This document shows, piece after piece, positions 32,356 to 40,617 of a stretch of DNA of 41,134 nucleotides. Each line of letters starts with the position of its first letter. Position 1 is the stretch's first letter. Both the position numbers and the translations under genes were made by a program. The notes beneath the pieces were generated by a model. That model was not told where the DNA came from. It saw only the letters and a program-made list of their open reading frames with translations, and searched no databases. Source of the DNA: an uncultured Lachnospiraceae bacterium (GTDB lineage: Bacteria > Bacillota > Clostridia > Lachnospirales > Lachnospiraceae); assembly GCA_947623805.1 (NCBI GenBank), contig CANQHZ010000028.1, positions 1-41,134 on the forward strand, written 5' to 3'.

Positions 32356-35046
32356 ATGGATTTCGATAGGGGACTTACTCTTGTTGATTTTATTAGTCAG
32401 GAGAGGTTGGAGATTTTTGAGGAGGCGGTTGCCGAGTTTACGGGCATGGCGACGATTATAACCGATGCCGACGGCAAGCCTGTCACTAAGGGCTCAAATT
32501 TTACGGACTTTTGCATGAAATATACGCGTAAGACTGAGATCGGGGGAAAGCGTTGCGAGTGGTGTGACAAATTCGGAGCGGAGCAGACGCGGGAAAATAA
32601 CTACGCGACCACGTATATATGCCATGCAGGGCTTACTGATTTTGCGGCACCGATACTTGTAAACGATAACCATGTCGGCTGCATCATAGGCGGGCAGGTG
32701 CTTACAAAGGAGCCTGACTACGACAGAATTAGGAAAGTGGCTATGGAGATAGGCGTCGATCCTGACGAGTATGTCGAGGCTGTAAAAAAGGTCAAGATTC
32801 TGCCGAGGCGTATAATAGTAAAGGCGTCGGAGTTTCTGTTTAAGATGTCATATATACTTTCGGATATGGCATACGGAAATTACCAGATGATGATTGCAAA
32901 CGAGGAGATTGAGAAAGCGAGCAAGACAAAGTCGGATTTCCTTGCGAATATGAGCCATGAGATACGCACGCCCATGAACGCTGTGATTGGCATGGCGGAA
33001 ATGGCGCTGAGGGAGGATTTGCCGCCCGCGGCGCGCGACTACATACATCAGATTAAGTCGTCAGGGCGCGAGCTTCTGACTATTATAAATGACATTCTCG
33101 ACTTTTCAAAGATAGAGTCCGGCAAGATGGACATTATTCCCGTGGAATATGAGTCCATGTCCATTATAAATGATGTGGTGAATATCATTATGACGCGTCT
33201 TAGGAAAAAAGACGTTGAGCTTATTCTGGATTTGGAGCCGTCTATCCCCAAGACGCTGTATGGCGATAATATTCGTATTAAGCAGGTGCTGATAAATATC
33301 GCGAATAATGCCGCTAAATTCACAAACGAGGGCAAGATTACCATACGTTTTGGATATGAGATAAAATCTGATGATGAGATAATGATGAACATATCGGTAG
33401 CCGATACAGGCATCGGCATTAAGCCGCAGGATTTGGATAAGCTTTTCAAGTCATTCCAGCAAGTGGACAGCAAGAGAAACCGCAATGTCGAGGGCACGGG
33501 CTTAGGGCTTGCGATTTCAAAAAATCTGCTGTCGCTTATGGGCGGCGATATAAAGGTGGAAAGCGTGTACGGAGAGGGAAGCACGTTTTCATTTTCATTC
33601 CCGCAGAAGGTGGTAGACGCGGCGCCCAGCATTGAGGTTGCTGACGCGGATAAAAAGCATGTCGCGGCAATCTTTGAAAACGAGTTTATGCGCGCCCAGC
33701 TTGCCGCTGACTGCGAAAAGCTTGGAGTAACATACACTGAATCAATGACTCCTGACGAATTTTTGGAGAGTGAGGCAGGATGCATTGAGAAGGAGCATTT
33801 TATTCTTATTGAAAAGCGCCTGTTTAACGCTGACTGGGAAAATTTCGTGAGGGGCAATAAAAATGTCAAGGCAGTGGTTGTGGAGGACTTTTTTGACACT
33901 GACAAGTATGACATACCAAACCTCATGGTTATGAAAAAGCCGATTTATGCGCTCAATCTTGCCATACTTCTGAAGGGGAAGGATTTTCACTATAGCCAGG
34001 ACGAAGATTCGGAGAAGGATTTTGACTTTATTGCGCCCGACGCTGATGTGCTTATCGTGGACGATAATGCGGTCAACCTGACTATTGCCGAGGGGCTTTT
34101 AAAACCGCTGCAGATGAAGGTGCAGACGGCGCTCAGCGGCAAGGAAGCGATAGAAAAGATAGAAACATATCATTTTGATTTGATTTTCATGGATCACATG
34201 ATGCCAGAGATGGATGGTGTGGAAACCACGCGTGTTATCAGGCGTTTCCATACCAACTATAATGAAGTGCCCATTATCGCGCTTACGGCGAATGCCGTCG
34301 GCGGCACAAAGGATATGTTTCTGAGCGAGGGCATGAATGATTTCGTGTCAAAGCCTATAGAGCTGCGCACGATTATCGCTAAGGTAAAGCAGTGGCTGCC
34401 CGTGGAAAAAATCAAGCGCGTCGAGGGCAGCGTGATAAATGCTGAGGAGGCTGACGAGGATATTGTAATAGGCGATTTGGACACAAAGCTTGCCATATCA
34501 ATGCTTGGCAGCAAGGAGCTGTTTTGGTCTATATTGGAAACTTATTATAAGGCTATTGAAAAGAGGGCGTCGCTTATAAAGGAGCTTTTGGAAAAGGAGG
34601 ACTGGGCAAGGTACACCATCGAGGTACATTCGCTCAAAAGCTTTTCAAAGCAGGTGGGCGCAATGGAGCTTGCGGAGGCGGCGGCAAAGCTTGAACAGGC
34701 GGGAAACGCGCGCGATACCGTGACAATGCGCGGTGATACCGACGCTATGCTGGCGTATTACAAGGGATATATTTCGATATTGGAGCCGTTCTTTAAGAAA
34801 GATGACGAGGAGGCGGCGGATAAGCCTGAGATAACGAACGACCTTTTGAATGATTTCTTTGTGCGCATGAGCGAGGCTGTGGACAATCTCGATATGGACA
34901 GCATGGAGGAGATTGCAAAGGAGATGAGGCAGTACCGCTATGAGGGCATGAACAAAGAAATGTTTGACAAGCTTATCGAGGCGATAGATGGAATGGACAC
35001 TGACGCGTGCGAGGAGCTGATTGTGGAGTGGGGGAGTATGCTGTAA
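32356..35046 (+). CDS. PocR-domain hybrid histidine kinase with pseudo-receiver, receiver and Hpt
   Basis: 896 residues from ATG 32356. That start is chosen over 32350 because GGGGG (32344-32348) is seven bases upstream of it. PocR ligand-binding domain (about 8-175) with the cysteine pattern FC, CEWC and YICHAGLTDFAAPI, then GCIIGGQV. HisKA has H201 (MSHEIRTPMNAVIGM). ATPase domain has NIANNAAKF, DTGIGI (350-355) and GTGLGLAIS (380-388). A receiver-like segment (about 433-540) has no Asp machinery. A complete receiver follows (565-680, D613 in FMDHMMPEMDG, Lys in VSKPIE). Hpt domain has H758 (HSLKSFSKQVGA). A helical tail (829-895) resembles that of the PAS kinase at 12334. There are no membrane helices. 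This is a full phosphorelay; PocR domains sense small metabolites or redox cues in relatives. Confidence 0.92.
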   Translation: MDFDRGLTLVDFISQERLEIFEEAVAEFTGMATIITDADGKPVTKGSNFTDFCMKYTRKTEIGGKRCEWCDKFGAEQTRENNYATTYICHAGLTDFAAPILVNDNHVGCIIGGQVLTKEPDYDRIRKVAMEIGVDPDEYVEAVKKVKILPRRIIVKASEFLFKMSYILSDMAYGNYQMMIANEEIEKASKTKSDFLANMSHEIRTPMNAVIGMAEMALREDLPPAARDYIHQIKSSGRELLTIINDILDFSKIESGKMDIIPVEYESMSIINDVVNIIMTRLRKKDVELILDLEPSIPKTLYGDNIRIKQVLINIANNAAKFTNEGKITIRFGYEIKSDDEIMMNISVADTGIGIKPQDLDKLFKSFQQVDSKRNRNVEGTGLGLAISKNLLSLMGGDIKVESVYGEGSTFSFSFPQKVVDAAPSIEVADADKKHVAAIFENEFMRAQLAADCEKLGVTYTESMTPDEFLESEAGCIEKEHFILIEKRLFNADWENFVRGNKNVKAVVVEDFFDTDKYDIPNLMVMKKPIYALNLAILLKGKDFHYSQDEDSEKDFDFIAPDADVLIVDDNAVNLTIAEGLLKPLQMKVQTALSGKEAIEKIETYHFDLIFMDHMMPEMDGVETTRVIRRFHTNYNEVPIIALTANAVGGTKDMFLSEGMNDFVSKPIELRTIIAKVKQWLPVEKIKRVEGSVINAEEADEDIVIGDLDTKLAISMLGSKELFWSILETYYKAIEKRASLIKELLEKEDWARYTIEVHSLKSFSKQVGAMELAEAAAKLEQAGNARDTVTMRGDTDAMLAYYKGYISILEPFFKKDDEEAADKPEITNDLLNDFFVRMSEAVDNLDMDSMEEIAKEMRQYRYEGMNKEMFDKLIEAIDGMDTDACEELIVEWGSML

Positions 35047-35120
35047 GGGGACTTTCGATACGTGAAAGACATTAGTTGCTGTAAATCGCCATATGGGGGG
35101 CGGTAGGACGGAGGATTAAG

Positions 35121-35774
35121 ATGAAGAAAAGAATTTACAAAATGATAGCGGTAATGATGGCAATAGTTTCGCTTTGCTCGATTACGGTATGCGCAAAGGG
35201 AAATCCAGAGGCAGACATTCTCAATGCGGCGATAATCACGCCGACGGATGCGCCGTCTGGGTCGCAGCCTATGAATGAGATGATAAATTATTTGCTGTCG
35301 CAGATAACCACCCCTGAAATGACTACATATGACAAGGCAAAAGCGTGTTATGATTGGCTGATAATGTATATGCAGTACGGATTGCCCGAAGTTGATATCG
35401 TATATAGTCTGAGCGCTAATATTTCGGCATTTGCGAATTTAAACGATTGTATCGGATATGCATCGCTTATGACCGCAACAGGGACATGCAGTGAGTATTC
35501 CCTGATATATTCATATATGTTAAAGGCAATCGGATTGGACAGCTATCTTGCACAAGGAATGACGCATAAAGCCGATGGCGGATATACAGGTCATGTCTGG
35601 GTTATGGCAAATATCGGCGGCGTGGAATATGTTTTTGACCCGCAGGTGGAAGACAACATAGCTAAGGGCGGCGCGATAGGCGACTACCGTTTTTGCAAGA
35701 CATACGCGCAATTGCCTGACAAGTACATAATATATGATGAGCAGACGGGAACATTTTATCCCGCCAATTCTTGA
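35121..35774 (+). CDS. Secreted transglutaminase-like (cysteine protease fold) protein
   Basis: 217 residues. Signal peptide about 1-25 (MKKRIYKMIAVMMAIVSLCS, then VCA cleavage region). The mature part has the transglutaminase core triad in order: Cys in GTCSEYSLIYSYML, His in GHVWVMANI and Asp in YVFDPQVED. AKACYDWLIMYMQYG is the helix usually found ahead of it. Such bacterial domains act as peptidases, amidases or crosslinkers on wall or secreted substrates. The real substrate is unknown. GGAGG (35110-35114) precedes the ATG. It follows the PocR kinase by 74 nt, so it could be co-transcribed. Confidence 0.88.
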   Translation: MKKRIYKMIAVMMAIVSLCSITVCAKGNPEADILNAAIITPTDAPSGSQPMNEMINYLLSQITTPEMTTYDKAKACYDWLIMYMQYGLPEVDIVYSLSANISAFANLNDCIGYASLMTATGTCSEYSLIYSYMLKAIGLDSYLAQGMTHKADGGYTGHVWVMANIGGVEYVFDPQVEDNIAKGGAIGDYRFCKTYAQLPDKYIIYDEQTGTFYPANS

Positions 35775-35818
35775 AAGCTGCGTTTGGAAGATATAATAGT
35801 TTCATAGAATAGTTTATT

Positions 35819-35847
35819 AAAAGGTGTTCATTTTGGACGCCTTTTAT
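35819..35847 (+). terminator. Rho-independent terminator after the transglutaminase-like gene
   Basis: AAAAGGTGTTC (35819-35829) and GGACGCCTTTT (35835-35845) form an 11-bp stem with two G-T pairs and a 5-nt loop. Confidence 0.75.
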
Positions 35848-35855
35848 GCTATCAT
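35827..35855 (+). promoter_or_regulatory. Possible extended -10 promoter for the first AAA/nuclease gene
   Basis: TGc-TATCAT (35847-35855) with TTCATT 17 bases upstream (35827-35832). The -35 overlaps the terminator hairpin, an awkward arrangement, so confidence is limited. It shares TATGCTAT with the promoters at 28146 and 30091. Confidence 0.45.
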
Positions 35856-35884
35856 AGAAAAAAGCAGGCAAAGGGGGCAAGAAT

Positions 35885-37600
35885 GTGGCAAGGACTGTAG
35901 GCATAGGCATTCAGGATTTTGAGACAATCATAACAAATGATTATTTTTATATAGATAAGACGCACTTTATAAAGGAGTGGTGGGAGAGCGGCGACAGTGT
36001 AACGCTTATCACGCGTCCGCGCCGTTTCGGGAAGACGCTCACGATAAGCATGCTTGAAAAGTTTTTTTCTGTGAAATATGCGGGCAGGGGTGATTTGTTT
36101 GAGAAACTGTCTGTGTGGCAGGAGGAGAAGTACCGCAAGTTGCAGGGGACGTATCCTGTGATAAGTTTGAGTTTTGCGAATATAAAGGAGACGGATTACA
36201 AGGCGACGAGGGAAAAGATATGCCTGCTTTTGTCAAAGCTCTATTCGCAGTATGAGTTTCTGACGGAGGGGGACACGCTTACAGAGGGAGAAAAGAAATA
36301 TTTTAAAAGCGTATCGCCTGATATGGACAATACTATAGCGACTATGGCGATTTACCAGCTTTCGGATTTTTTGCATAGGTATTATGGCAAAAAAGTAATT
36401 GTGTTGCTTGATGAGTATGATACGCCTATGCAGGAGGCGTATGTCAGGGGATACTGGGACGAGATGGCGGCGTTTACGAGGAGTCTGTTTAACTCAGCAT
36501 TTAAGACAAATCCGTGGCTGGAGCGTGGCTTAATGACAGGTATAACGCGGGTTAGCAAAGAGTCAATTTTTTCGGATTTGAACAATTTGGAAGTAGTGAC
36601 TACGACTACAAATAAGTATGAGGCAGTTTTCGGCTTTACCGAGGCGGAGGTATTTGCCGCTATGGACGAATACGGCATAACGAATAAGGACAAGGTAAAG
36701 GCGTGGTATGACGGTTTTAATTTTGGAAGTGTGACAGATATATATAATCCGTGGTCAATCTTGAAATTTTTAAGCCATGGCAAATTTGAGGCGTACTGGG
36801 CAAACACAAGCTCAAACAGCCTTATCAACAAGCTTATCCGCGAGGGCGGCTCGGATGTCAAGAAAAAATTTGAAGGTCTTCTGAATGGGGAGCCTGTCGT
36901 GAGCAATATTGATGAACAGATTGTGTACAATCAGCTTGACGTAAGACCGAACGCGATATGGAGTCTGCTGCTGGCGAGCGGATATTTAAAGGTACAGCGG
37001 CTAAAGACATATGACGACATAGACTGGCTGGGCGGGGCAAAGCCCGAGTATGAGCTTGTGCTGACGAATTTTGAAGTGCGCCTTATGTTTGAAACAATGA
37101 TTTTGGACTGGTTTGGCGTAGTTGAGTCGGATTACAATGATTTCGTCAAAGCGCTACTGTCAGGCGATATAAAAGCAATGAACGAATATATGAACCGCGT
37201 ATCGAGCGAGGTTTTCAGCTATTTTGACACAGGAAGGAGAAAGTCCGGTAAGGCTGAGCCCGAGCGTTTTTACCATGGCTTTGTGTTGGGTTTGCTGGTA
37301 GAGCTGAGGGGAAGATACCGCCTTACTTCAAACAGGGAGAGCGGTTTCGGCAGGTATGACGTAATGCTTGAACCTCTTAACAAAGACGACAACGCGATTA
37401 TTCTGGAGTTTAAAGTGCGTGACGCTGACGACGAACAGACGCTTGCCGATACGGTAAATGAGGCATTAAAGCAGATAGATGAGAGGCAGTATTCGCAGAC
37501 GTTGATTGATAATGGCATAAGTATAGGGAAAATCAAAAAGTATGGTTTTGCATTTGAGGGAAAAAAAGTACTAATCGGCGGAAGTGCGAAGCGGGATTGA
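35885..37600 (+). CDS. AAA-ATPase-like/PD-(D/E)XK nuclease family protein, copy 1
   Basis: 571 residues, GTG start; the overlapping ATG one frame away stops after five codons. The N-terminal P-loop ATPase of the AAA-ATPase_like family has FYIDKTHFIKEWW, Walker A-type RPRRFGKTLTISML (44-57, GKT 49-51) and Walker B VIVLLDEYDTP (171-181). The C-terminal PDDEXK_9-type nuclease has HGFVLGLL, D492 (GRYDVML) and E508-F-K510 (ILEFKV), the D-ExK catalytic set. These two-domain genes are abundant and multi-copy in anaerobic Firmicutes and Bacteroidetes; their biological role is not established. Next to it is a near-identical copy with mosaic divergence. Confidence 0.92.
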   Translation: MARTVGIGIQDFETIITNDYFYIDKTHFIKEWWESGDSVTLITRPRRFGKTLTISMLEKFFSVKYAGRGDLFEKLSVWQEEKYRKLQGTYPVISLSFANIKETDYKATREKICLLLSKLYSQYEFLTEGDTLTEGEKKYFKSVSPDMDNTIATMAIYQLSDFLHRYYGKKVIVLLDEYDTPMQEAYVRGYWDEMAAFTRSLFNSAFKTNPWLERGLMTGITRVSKESIFSDLNNLEVVTTTTNKYEAVFGFTEAEVFAAMDEYGITNKDKVKAWYDGFNFGSVTDIYNPWSILKFLSHGKFEAYWANTSSNSLINKLIREGGSDVKKKFEGLLNGEPVVSNIDEQIVYNQLDVRPNAIWSLLLASGYLKVQRLKTYDDIDWLGGAKPEYELVLTNFEVRLMFETMILDWFGVVESDYNDFVKALLSGDIKAMNEYMNRVSSEVFSYFDTGRRKSGKAEPERFYHGFVLGLLVELRGRYRLTSNRESGFGRYDVMLEPLNKDDNAIILEFKVRDADDEQTLADTVNEALKQIDERQYSQTLIDNGISIGKIKKYGFAFEGKKVLIGGSAKRD

Positions 37601-37691
37601 TATGTTTTTAATCAATGGAAAATCTTTAAGTCGGGTGGTTAAAAAGAAAATAACCAAGTAGTAGAAAAAAGCGCACAAGGGGGACAGAAAT

Positions 37692-39410
37692 GTGGCAAGG
37701 ACTGTAGGCATAGGGATTCAGGATTTTGAGACAATCATAACAAATAACTACTTTTATATAGACAAGACGCACTTCATAAAGGAGTGGTGGGAGAGCGGCG
37801 ACAGCGTGACGCTTATCACGCGTCCGCGCCGTTTCGGGAAGACGCTCACGATAAGCATGCTTGAAAAGTTTTTTTCAGTGAAGTATGCGGGCAGGGGGGA
37901 TTTGTTTGAGAAGCTGTCTGTGTGGCAGGAGGAAAAATACCGTAATCTGCAGGGGATGTATCCTGTGATAAGCCTGAGCTTTGCGAACATAAAGGAGACG
38001 GAGTACAAAATAGCGAGGGAAAAAATTTTTTATGCTTTGATAGATTTATACACGCAGAATGAATATCTGCGTGACAGTGATGTGCTTACGGAGAATGACA
38101 GGAAATATTTTGACAGTATAACAATAGACATGAGTGACAGCATAGCCACGCTTGCGCTCAATAAGCTTTCGGATTTTCTGCATAGGTATTATGGCAAAAA
38201 AGTAATCGTGCTGCTTGATGAGTATGACACGCCTATGCAGGAGGCATATGTTAGGGGATATTGGGACGAGATGGCGGCTTTTACGAGGAGTCTGTTTAAC
38301 TCAGCATTTAAGACAAATCCGTGGCTGGAGCGCGGCTTGATGACAGGCATAACGCGGGTTAGTAAAGAATCAATTTTTTCGGATTTGAACAATTTGAAGG
38401 TAGTCACGACGACTTCAAATGAATATGCGTCTTCATTTGGATTTACGCAGTCCGAGGTGTTTTCTGCTATGGACGAGTTTGGATATGGCAGTAAGGATAA
38501 GGTGAAGGCATGGTATGACGGGTTTAACTTCGGCAAAATCAGTGACATTTATAATCCGTGGTCAATAATAAATTTTCTTGATACGGGCAAGGTGTCTGTA
38601 TATTGGGCAAACACAAGCTCAAACAGCCTTATCAACAAGCTTATCCGCGAGGGCGGCTCAGATGTCAAGAAAAAATTTGAAGGTCTTCTGAATGGAGAGC
38701 CTGTCGTGAGCAATATTGATGAGCAGATTGTGTACAATCAGCTTGACGTAAGACCGAACGCGATATGGAGCCTGCTGCTTGCAAGCGGGTATTTAAAGGT
38801 ACAGCGGCTAAAGACATATGACGACATAGACTGGCTGGGCGGGGCAAAGCCAGAGTATGAGCTTGTGCTGACGAATTTTGAAGTGCGCCTTATGTTTGAA
38901 ACAATGATTTTGGACTGGTTTGGCGTAGTTGAGTCGGATTACAACGATTTCGTCAAAGCGCTACTGTCAGGCGATATAAAAGCAATGAACGAATACATGA
39001 ACCGTGTGTCGAGCGAGGTTTTCAGCTATTTTGATACAGGCAGGAGAAAGTCTGGTAAGGCAGAGCCCGAGCGTTTTTACCATGGCTTTGTTTTGGGATT
39101 GTTGGTAGAGCTGAGGGGAAGATACCGCCTTACTTCAAACAGGGAGAGCGGCTTCGGTAGGTATGACGTAATGCTTGAACCTCTTAACAAAGACGACGAC
39201 GCGATTATTCTGGAGTTTAAAGTGCGTGACGCTGACGACGAGCAGACGCTTGGCGATACGGTAAATGATGCATTAAAGCAGATAGATGAGAGGCAGTATT
39301 CGCAGACGTTGATTGATAATGGCATAAGCATGGAAAAAATCAAGAAGTATGGTTTTGCGTTTGAGGGAAAAAAGGTACTAATCGGCGGGCGTGCAAATAA
39401 GATGGATTGA
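37692..39410 (+). CDS. AAA-ATPase-like/PD-(D/E)XK nuclease family protein, copy 2
   Basis: 572 residues, GTG start in the same sequence context as copy 1 (start-to-start distance 1807 nt). The same ATPase motifs and D492, E508 and K510 are conserved. Residues 1-102 and 159-235 are almost identical to copy 1. Residues 104-158 and 236-302 differ at many positions. Residues 303-546 differ at only about three positions (503, 521, 526). The variable parts lie between the ATPase motifs, where partner or substrate recognition might reside (inference). Both reading frames are intact. No separate promoter is evident in the 91-nt gap; a GGTTA/TAACC hairpin lies there. Confidence 0.92.
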   Translation: MARTVGIGIQDFETIITNNYFYIDKTHFIKEWWESGDSVTLITRPRRFGKTLTISMLEKFFSVKYAGRGDLFEKLSVWQEEKYRNLQGMYPVISLSFANIKETEYKIAREKIFYALIDLYTQNEYLRDSDVLTENDRKYFDSITIDMSDSIATLALNKLSDFLHRYYGKKVIVLLDEYDTPMQEAYVRGYWDEMAAFTRSLFNSAFKTNPWLERGLMTGITRVSKESIFSDLNNLKVVTTTSNEYASSFGFTQSEVFSAMDEFGYGSKDKVKAWYDGFNFGKISDIYNPWSIINFLDTGKVSVYWANTSSNSLINKLIREGGSDVKKKFEGLLNGEPVVSNIDEQIVYNQLDVRPNAIWSLLLASGYLKVQRLKTYDDIDWLGGAKPEYELVLTNFEVRLMFETMILDWFGVVESDYNDFVKALLSGDIKAMNEYMNRVSSEVFSYFDTGRRKSGKAEPERFYHGFVLGLLVELRGRYRLTSNRESGFGRYDVMLEPLNKDDDAIILEFKVRDADDEQTLGDTVNDALKQIDERQYSQTLIDNGISMEKIKKYGFAFEGKKVLIGGRANKMD

Positions 39411-39483
39411 TATGTTTTTTGCTAAAGGTGAAAAATCTTAATCGGCGGGTAAAAATTTATGATAAGTTTTATGCAAATAATAG

Positions 39484-39512
39484 TTGACAATATTCTAGTG
39501 TAGGAATATAAT
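39484..39512 (+). promoter_or_regulatory. Consensus sigma-A promoter of cysK
   Basis: TTGACA (39484-39489), exactly 17 bases, TATAAT (39507-39512). This is a perfect consensus promoter, the strongest in the window. Such strength implies that a repressor holds it down. The leader to the ATG is about 80 nt. Confidence 0.93.
39491..39508. promoter_or_regulatory. Inverted repeat in the cysK promoter spacer, candidate repressor site
   Basis: TATTC (39491-39495), eight bases, GAATA (39504-39508), with TAGTGTAG between. It fills the spacer and overlaps the -10. Rrf2-family regulators such as CymR control cysK in Firmicutes and bind AT-rich GGAAT-containing dyads, so a CymR-like repressor is a reasonable guess. 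A further TAGGAAATAGGAAC lies downstream in the leader. Confidence 0.45.
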
Positions 39513-39599
39513 CAAAACATACAAAACCTACTTAAATAATAGGAAATAGGAACAATAATAAAAATATTTGGCTGTCAAAGCGGCAAGGAGGAATTAAAA

Positions 39600-40538
39600 A
39601 TGGGCAAAATTAAGGAGAGCGCGCTTGAATTAATCGGAGGCACGCCGATGTTAAGGCTTAACGGATACTCAAAGAAAGCGGGAATCACAAATGCTGCAAT
39701 ACTTGCAAAGCTTGAATATCTTAATCCTGCGGGTTCTGTAAAGGACAGAATCGCGCTGGCGATGATTGAAGACGCAGAGCAGAAAGGCTTGCTTAAGCCG
39801 GGGGCTACGATTATAGAGCCGACTTCTGGCAATACGGGAATCGGGCTTGCGTCTGTGGCGGCAGCAAAAGGATATAAAGCAATTCTCACGCTTCCCGACA
39901 CCATGAGCGTAGAGCGCAGAAATCTCTTGAAAGCGTATGGTGCAGAGCTTGTGCTTACTGAGGGCGCAAAAGGCATGAAGGGCGCGATTGCAAAGGCGGA
40001 GGAGCTTAATAAGGAGATAGAGGGCTCTGTTATTCTGGGGCAGTTTGTAAACCCTGCCAATCCCAAAATACATAAGGAAACGACAGGACCTGAGATTTGG
40101 GAGCAGACAGACGGAAAGGTCGATATTTTTGTCGCAGGCGTAGGTACTGGCGGCACGCTTACAGGCGTGGGCGAGTATTTGAAGGAGAAAAACCCTGACA
40201 TTAAGATAGTGGCAGTCGAGCCCGCCTCAAGCCCCGTATTGTCAAAGGGAACGGCAGGAGCCCACAAAATACAGGGAATCGGTGCAGGCTTTGTGCCTGA
40301 TGTGCTCAACACAAAGATTTATGACGAAATTATTCCAATTGAAAATGATGATGCATTTACGGAAGGCAGGGCGTTTGCGGTAAGCGAAGGAATACTGGTA
40401 GGCATTTCATCAGGGGCAGCGCTTAAGGCAGCGTCAATCCTCGCACAAAGACCTGAAAATGCTGGAAAGACGATAGTGGTATTATTGCCTGACTCTGGCG
40501 ACAGATACCTGTCTACGCCGCTTTTTTCGGGGAATTAA
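39600..40538 (+). CDS. cysK: Cysteine synthase (O-acetylserine sulfhydrylase)
   Basis: 312 residues. PLP enzyme that makes cysteine from O-acetylserine and sulfide. PLP lysine K48 is in [12 protein letters not shown], the substrate loop is [11 protein letters not shown], the phosphate-binding loop is [14 protein letters not shown] and the C-terminal serine contact is [11 protein letters not shown]. The length fits CysK rather than cystathionine synthase. GGAGG lies 10 bases before the ATG (39585-39589). A consensus promoter and likely operator precede it and a strong terminator follows, so it is an independent regulated unit. Confidence 0.97.
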   Translation: MGKIKESALELIGGTPMLRLNGYSKKAGITNAAILAKLEYLNPAGSVKDRIALAMIEDAEQKGLLKPGATIIEPTSGNTGIGLASVAAAKGYKAILTLPDTMSVERRNLLKAYGAELVLTEGAKGMKGAIAKAEELNKEIEGSVILGQFVNPANPKIHKETTGPEIWEQTDGKVDIFVAGVGTGGTLTGVGEYLKEKNPDIKIVAVEPASSPVLSKGTAGAHKIQGIGAGFVPDVLNTKIYDEIIPIENDDAFTEGRAFAVSEGILVGISSGAALKAASILAQRPENAGKTIVVLLPDSGDRYLSTPLFSGN

Positions 40539-40564
40539 TATTTAATAGTTTATAGCTGATAATG

Positions 40565-40614
40565 AGCTGCTGCTTTGCAAATGATTAATAATTTGCAGGC
40601 AGCAGCTTGTTTTT
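40565..40614. terminator. Shared terminator between cysK and the convergent HTH gene
   Basis: AGCTGCTGC-TTTGCAAAT (40565-40582) pairs with ATTTGCA-GGCAGCAGCT (40591-40607) to make a long interrupted stem, followed on the plus strand by TTGTTTTT. The HTH gene on the minus strand ends at 40618, so it can use the same hairpin. Confidence 0.85.
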
Positions 40615-40617
40615 GAA

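Larger units (their letters stand above)
35885..39410 (+). repeat. Tandem gene duplication of about 1.8 kb with mosaic divergence
   Basis: Two direct copies begin at 35885 and 37692. Similarity extends past both genes: upstream AAAAAAGC, an A-rich stretch, then AAGGGGGC/AAGGGGGA; downstream GATTGATATGTTTTT, followed by related GAAAAATCTTAA-type sequence (37597-37640 and 39407-39455). High-identity blocks (36791-37522 against 38598-39329) alternate with diverged blocks (36191-36358 and 36590-36790 against 37998-38165 and 38397-38597), a pattern expected from gene conversion between copies. Confidence 0.88.

Noticed and set aside
33048-33926. Open frame of 292 codons on the minus strand
   Set aside because: Antisense shadow of the PocR hybrid kinase, Ser-rich low-complexity translation.
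35885-39410. The tandem AAA/nuclease genes as an insertion sequence or composite transposon
   Set aside because: No transposase, terminal inverted repeats or target-site duplication is seen; duplicated flanks are in direct orientation, as in a tandem duplication.
39575-40312. Open frame of 245 codons on the minus strand
   Set aside because: Antisense shadow of cysK with Ser/Pro-rich translation and no start signal.
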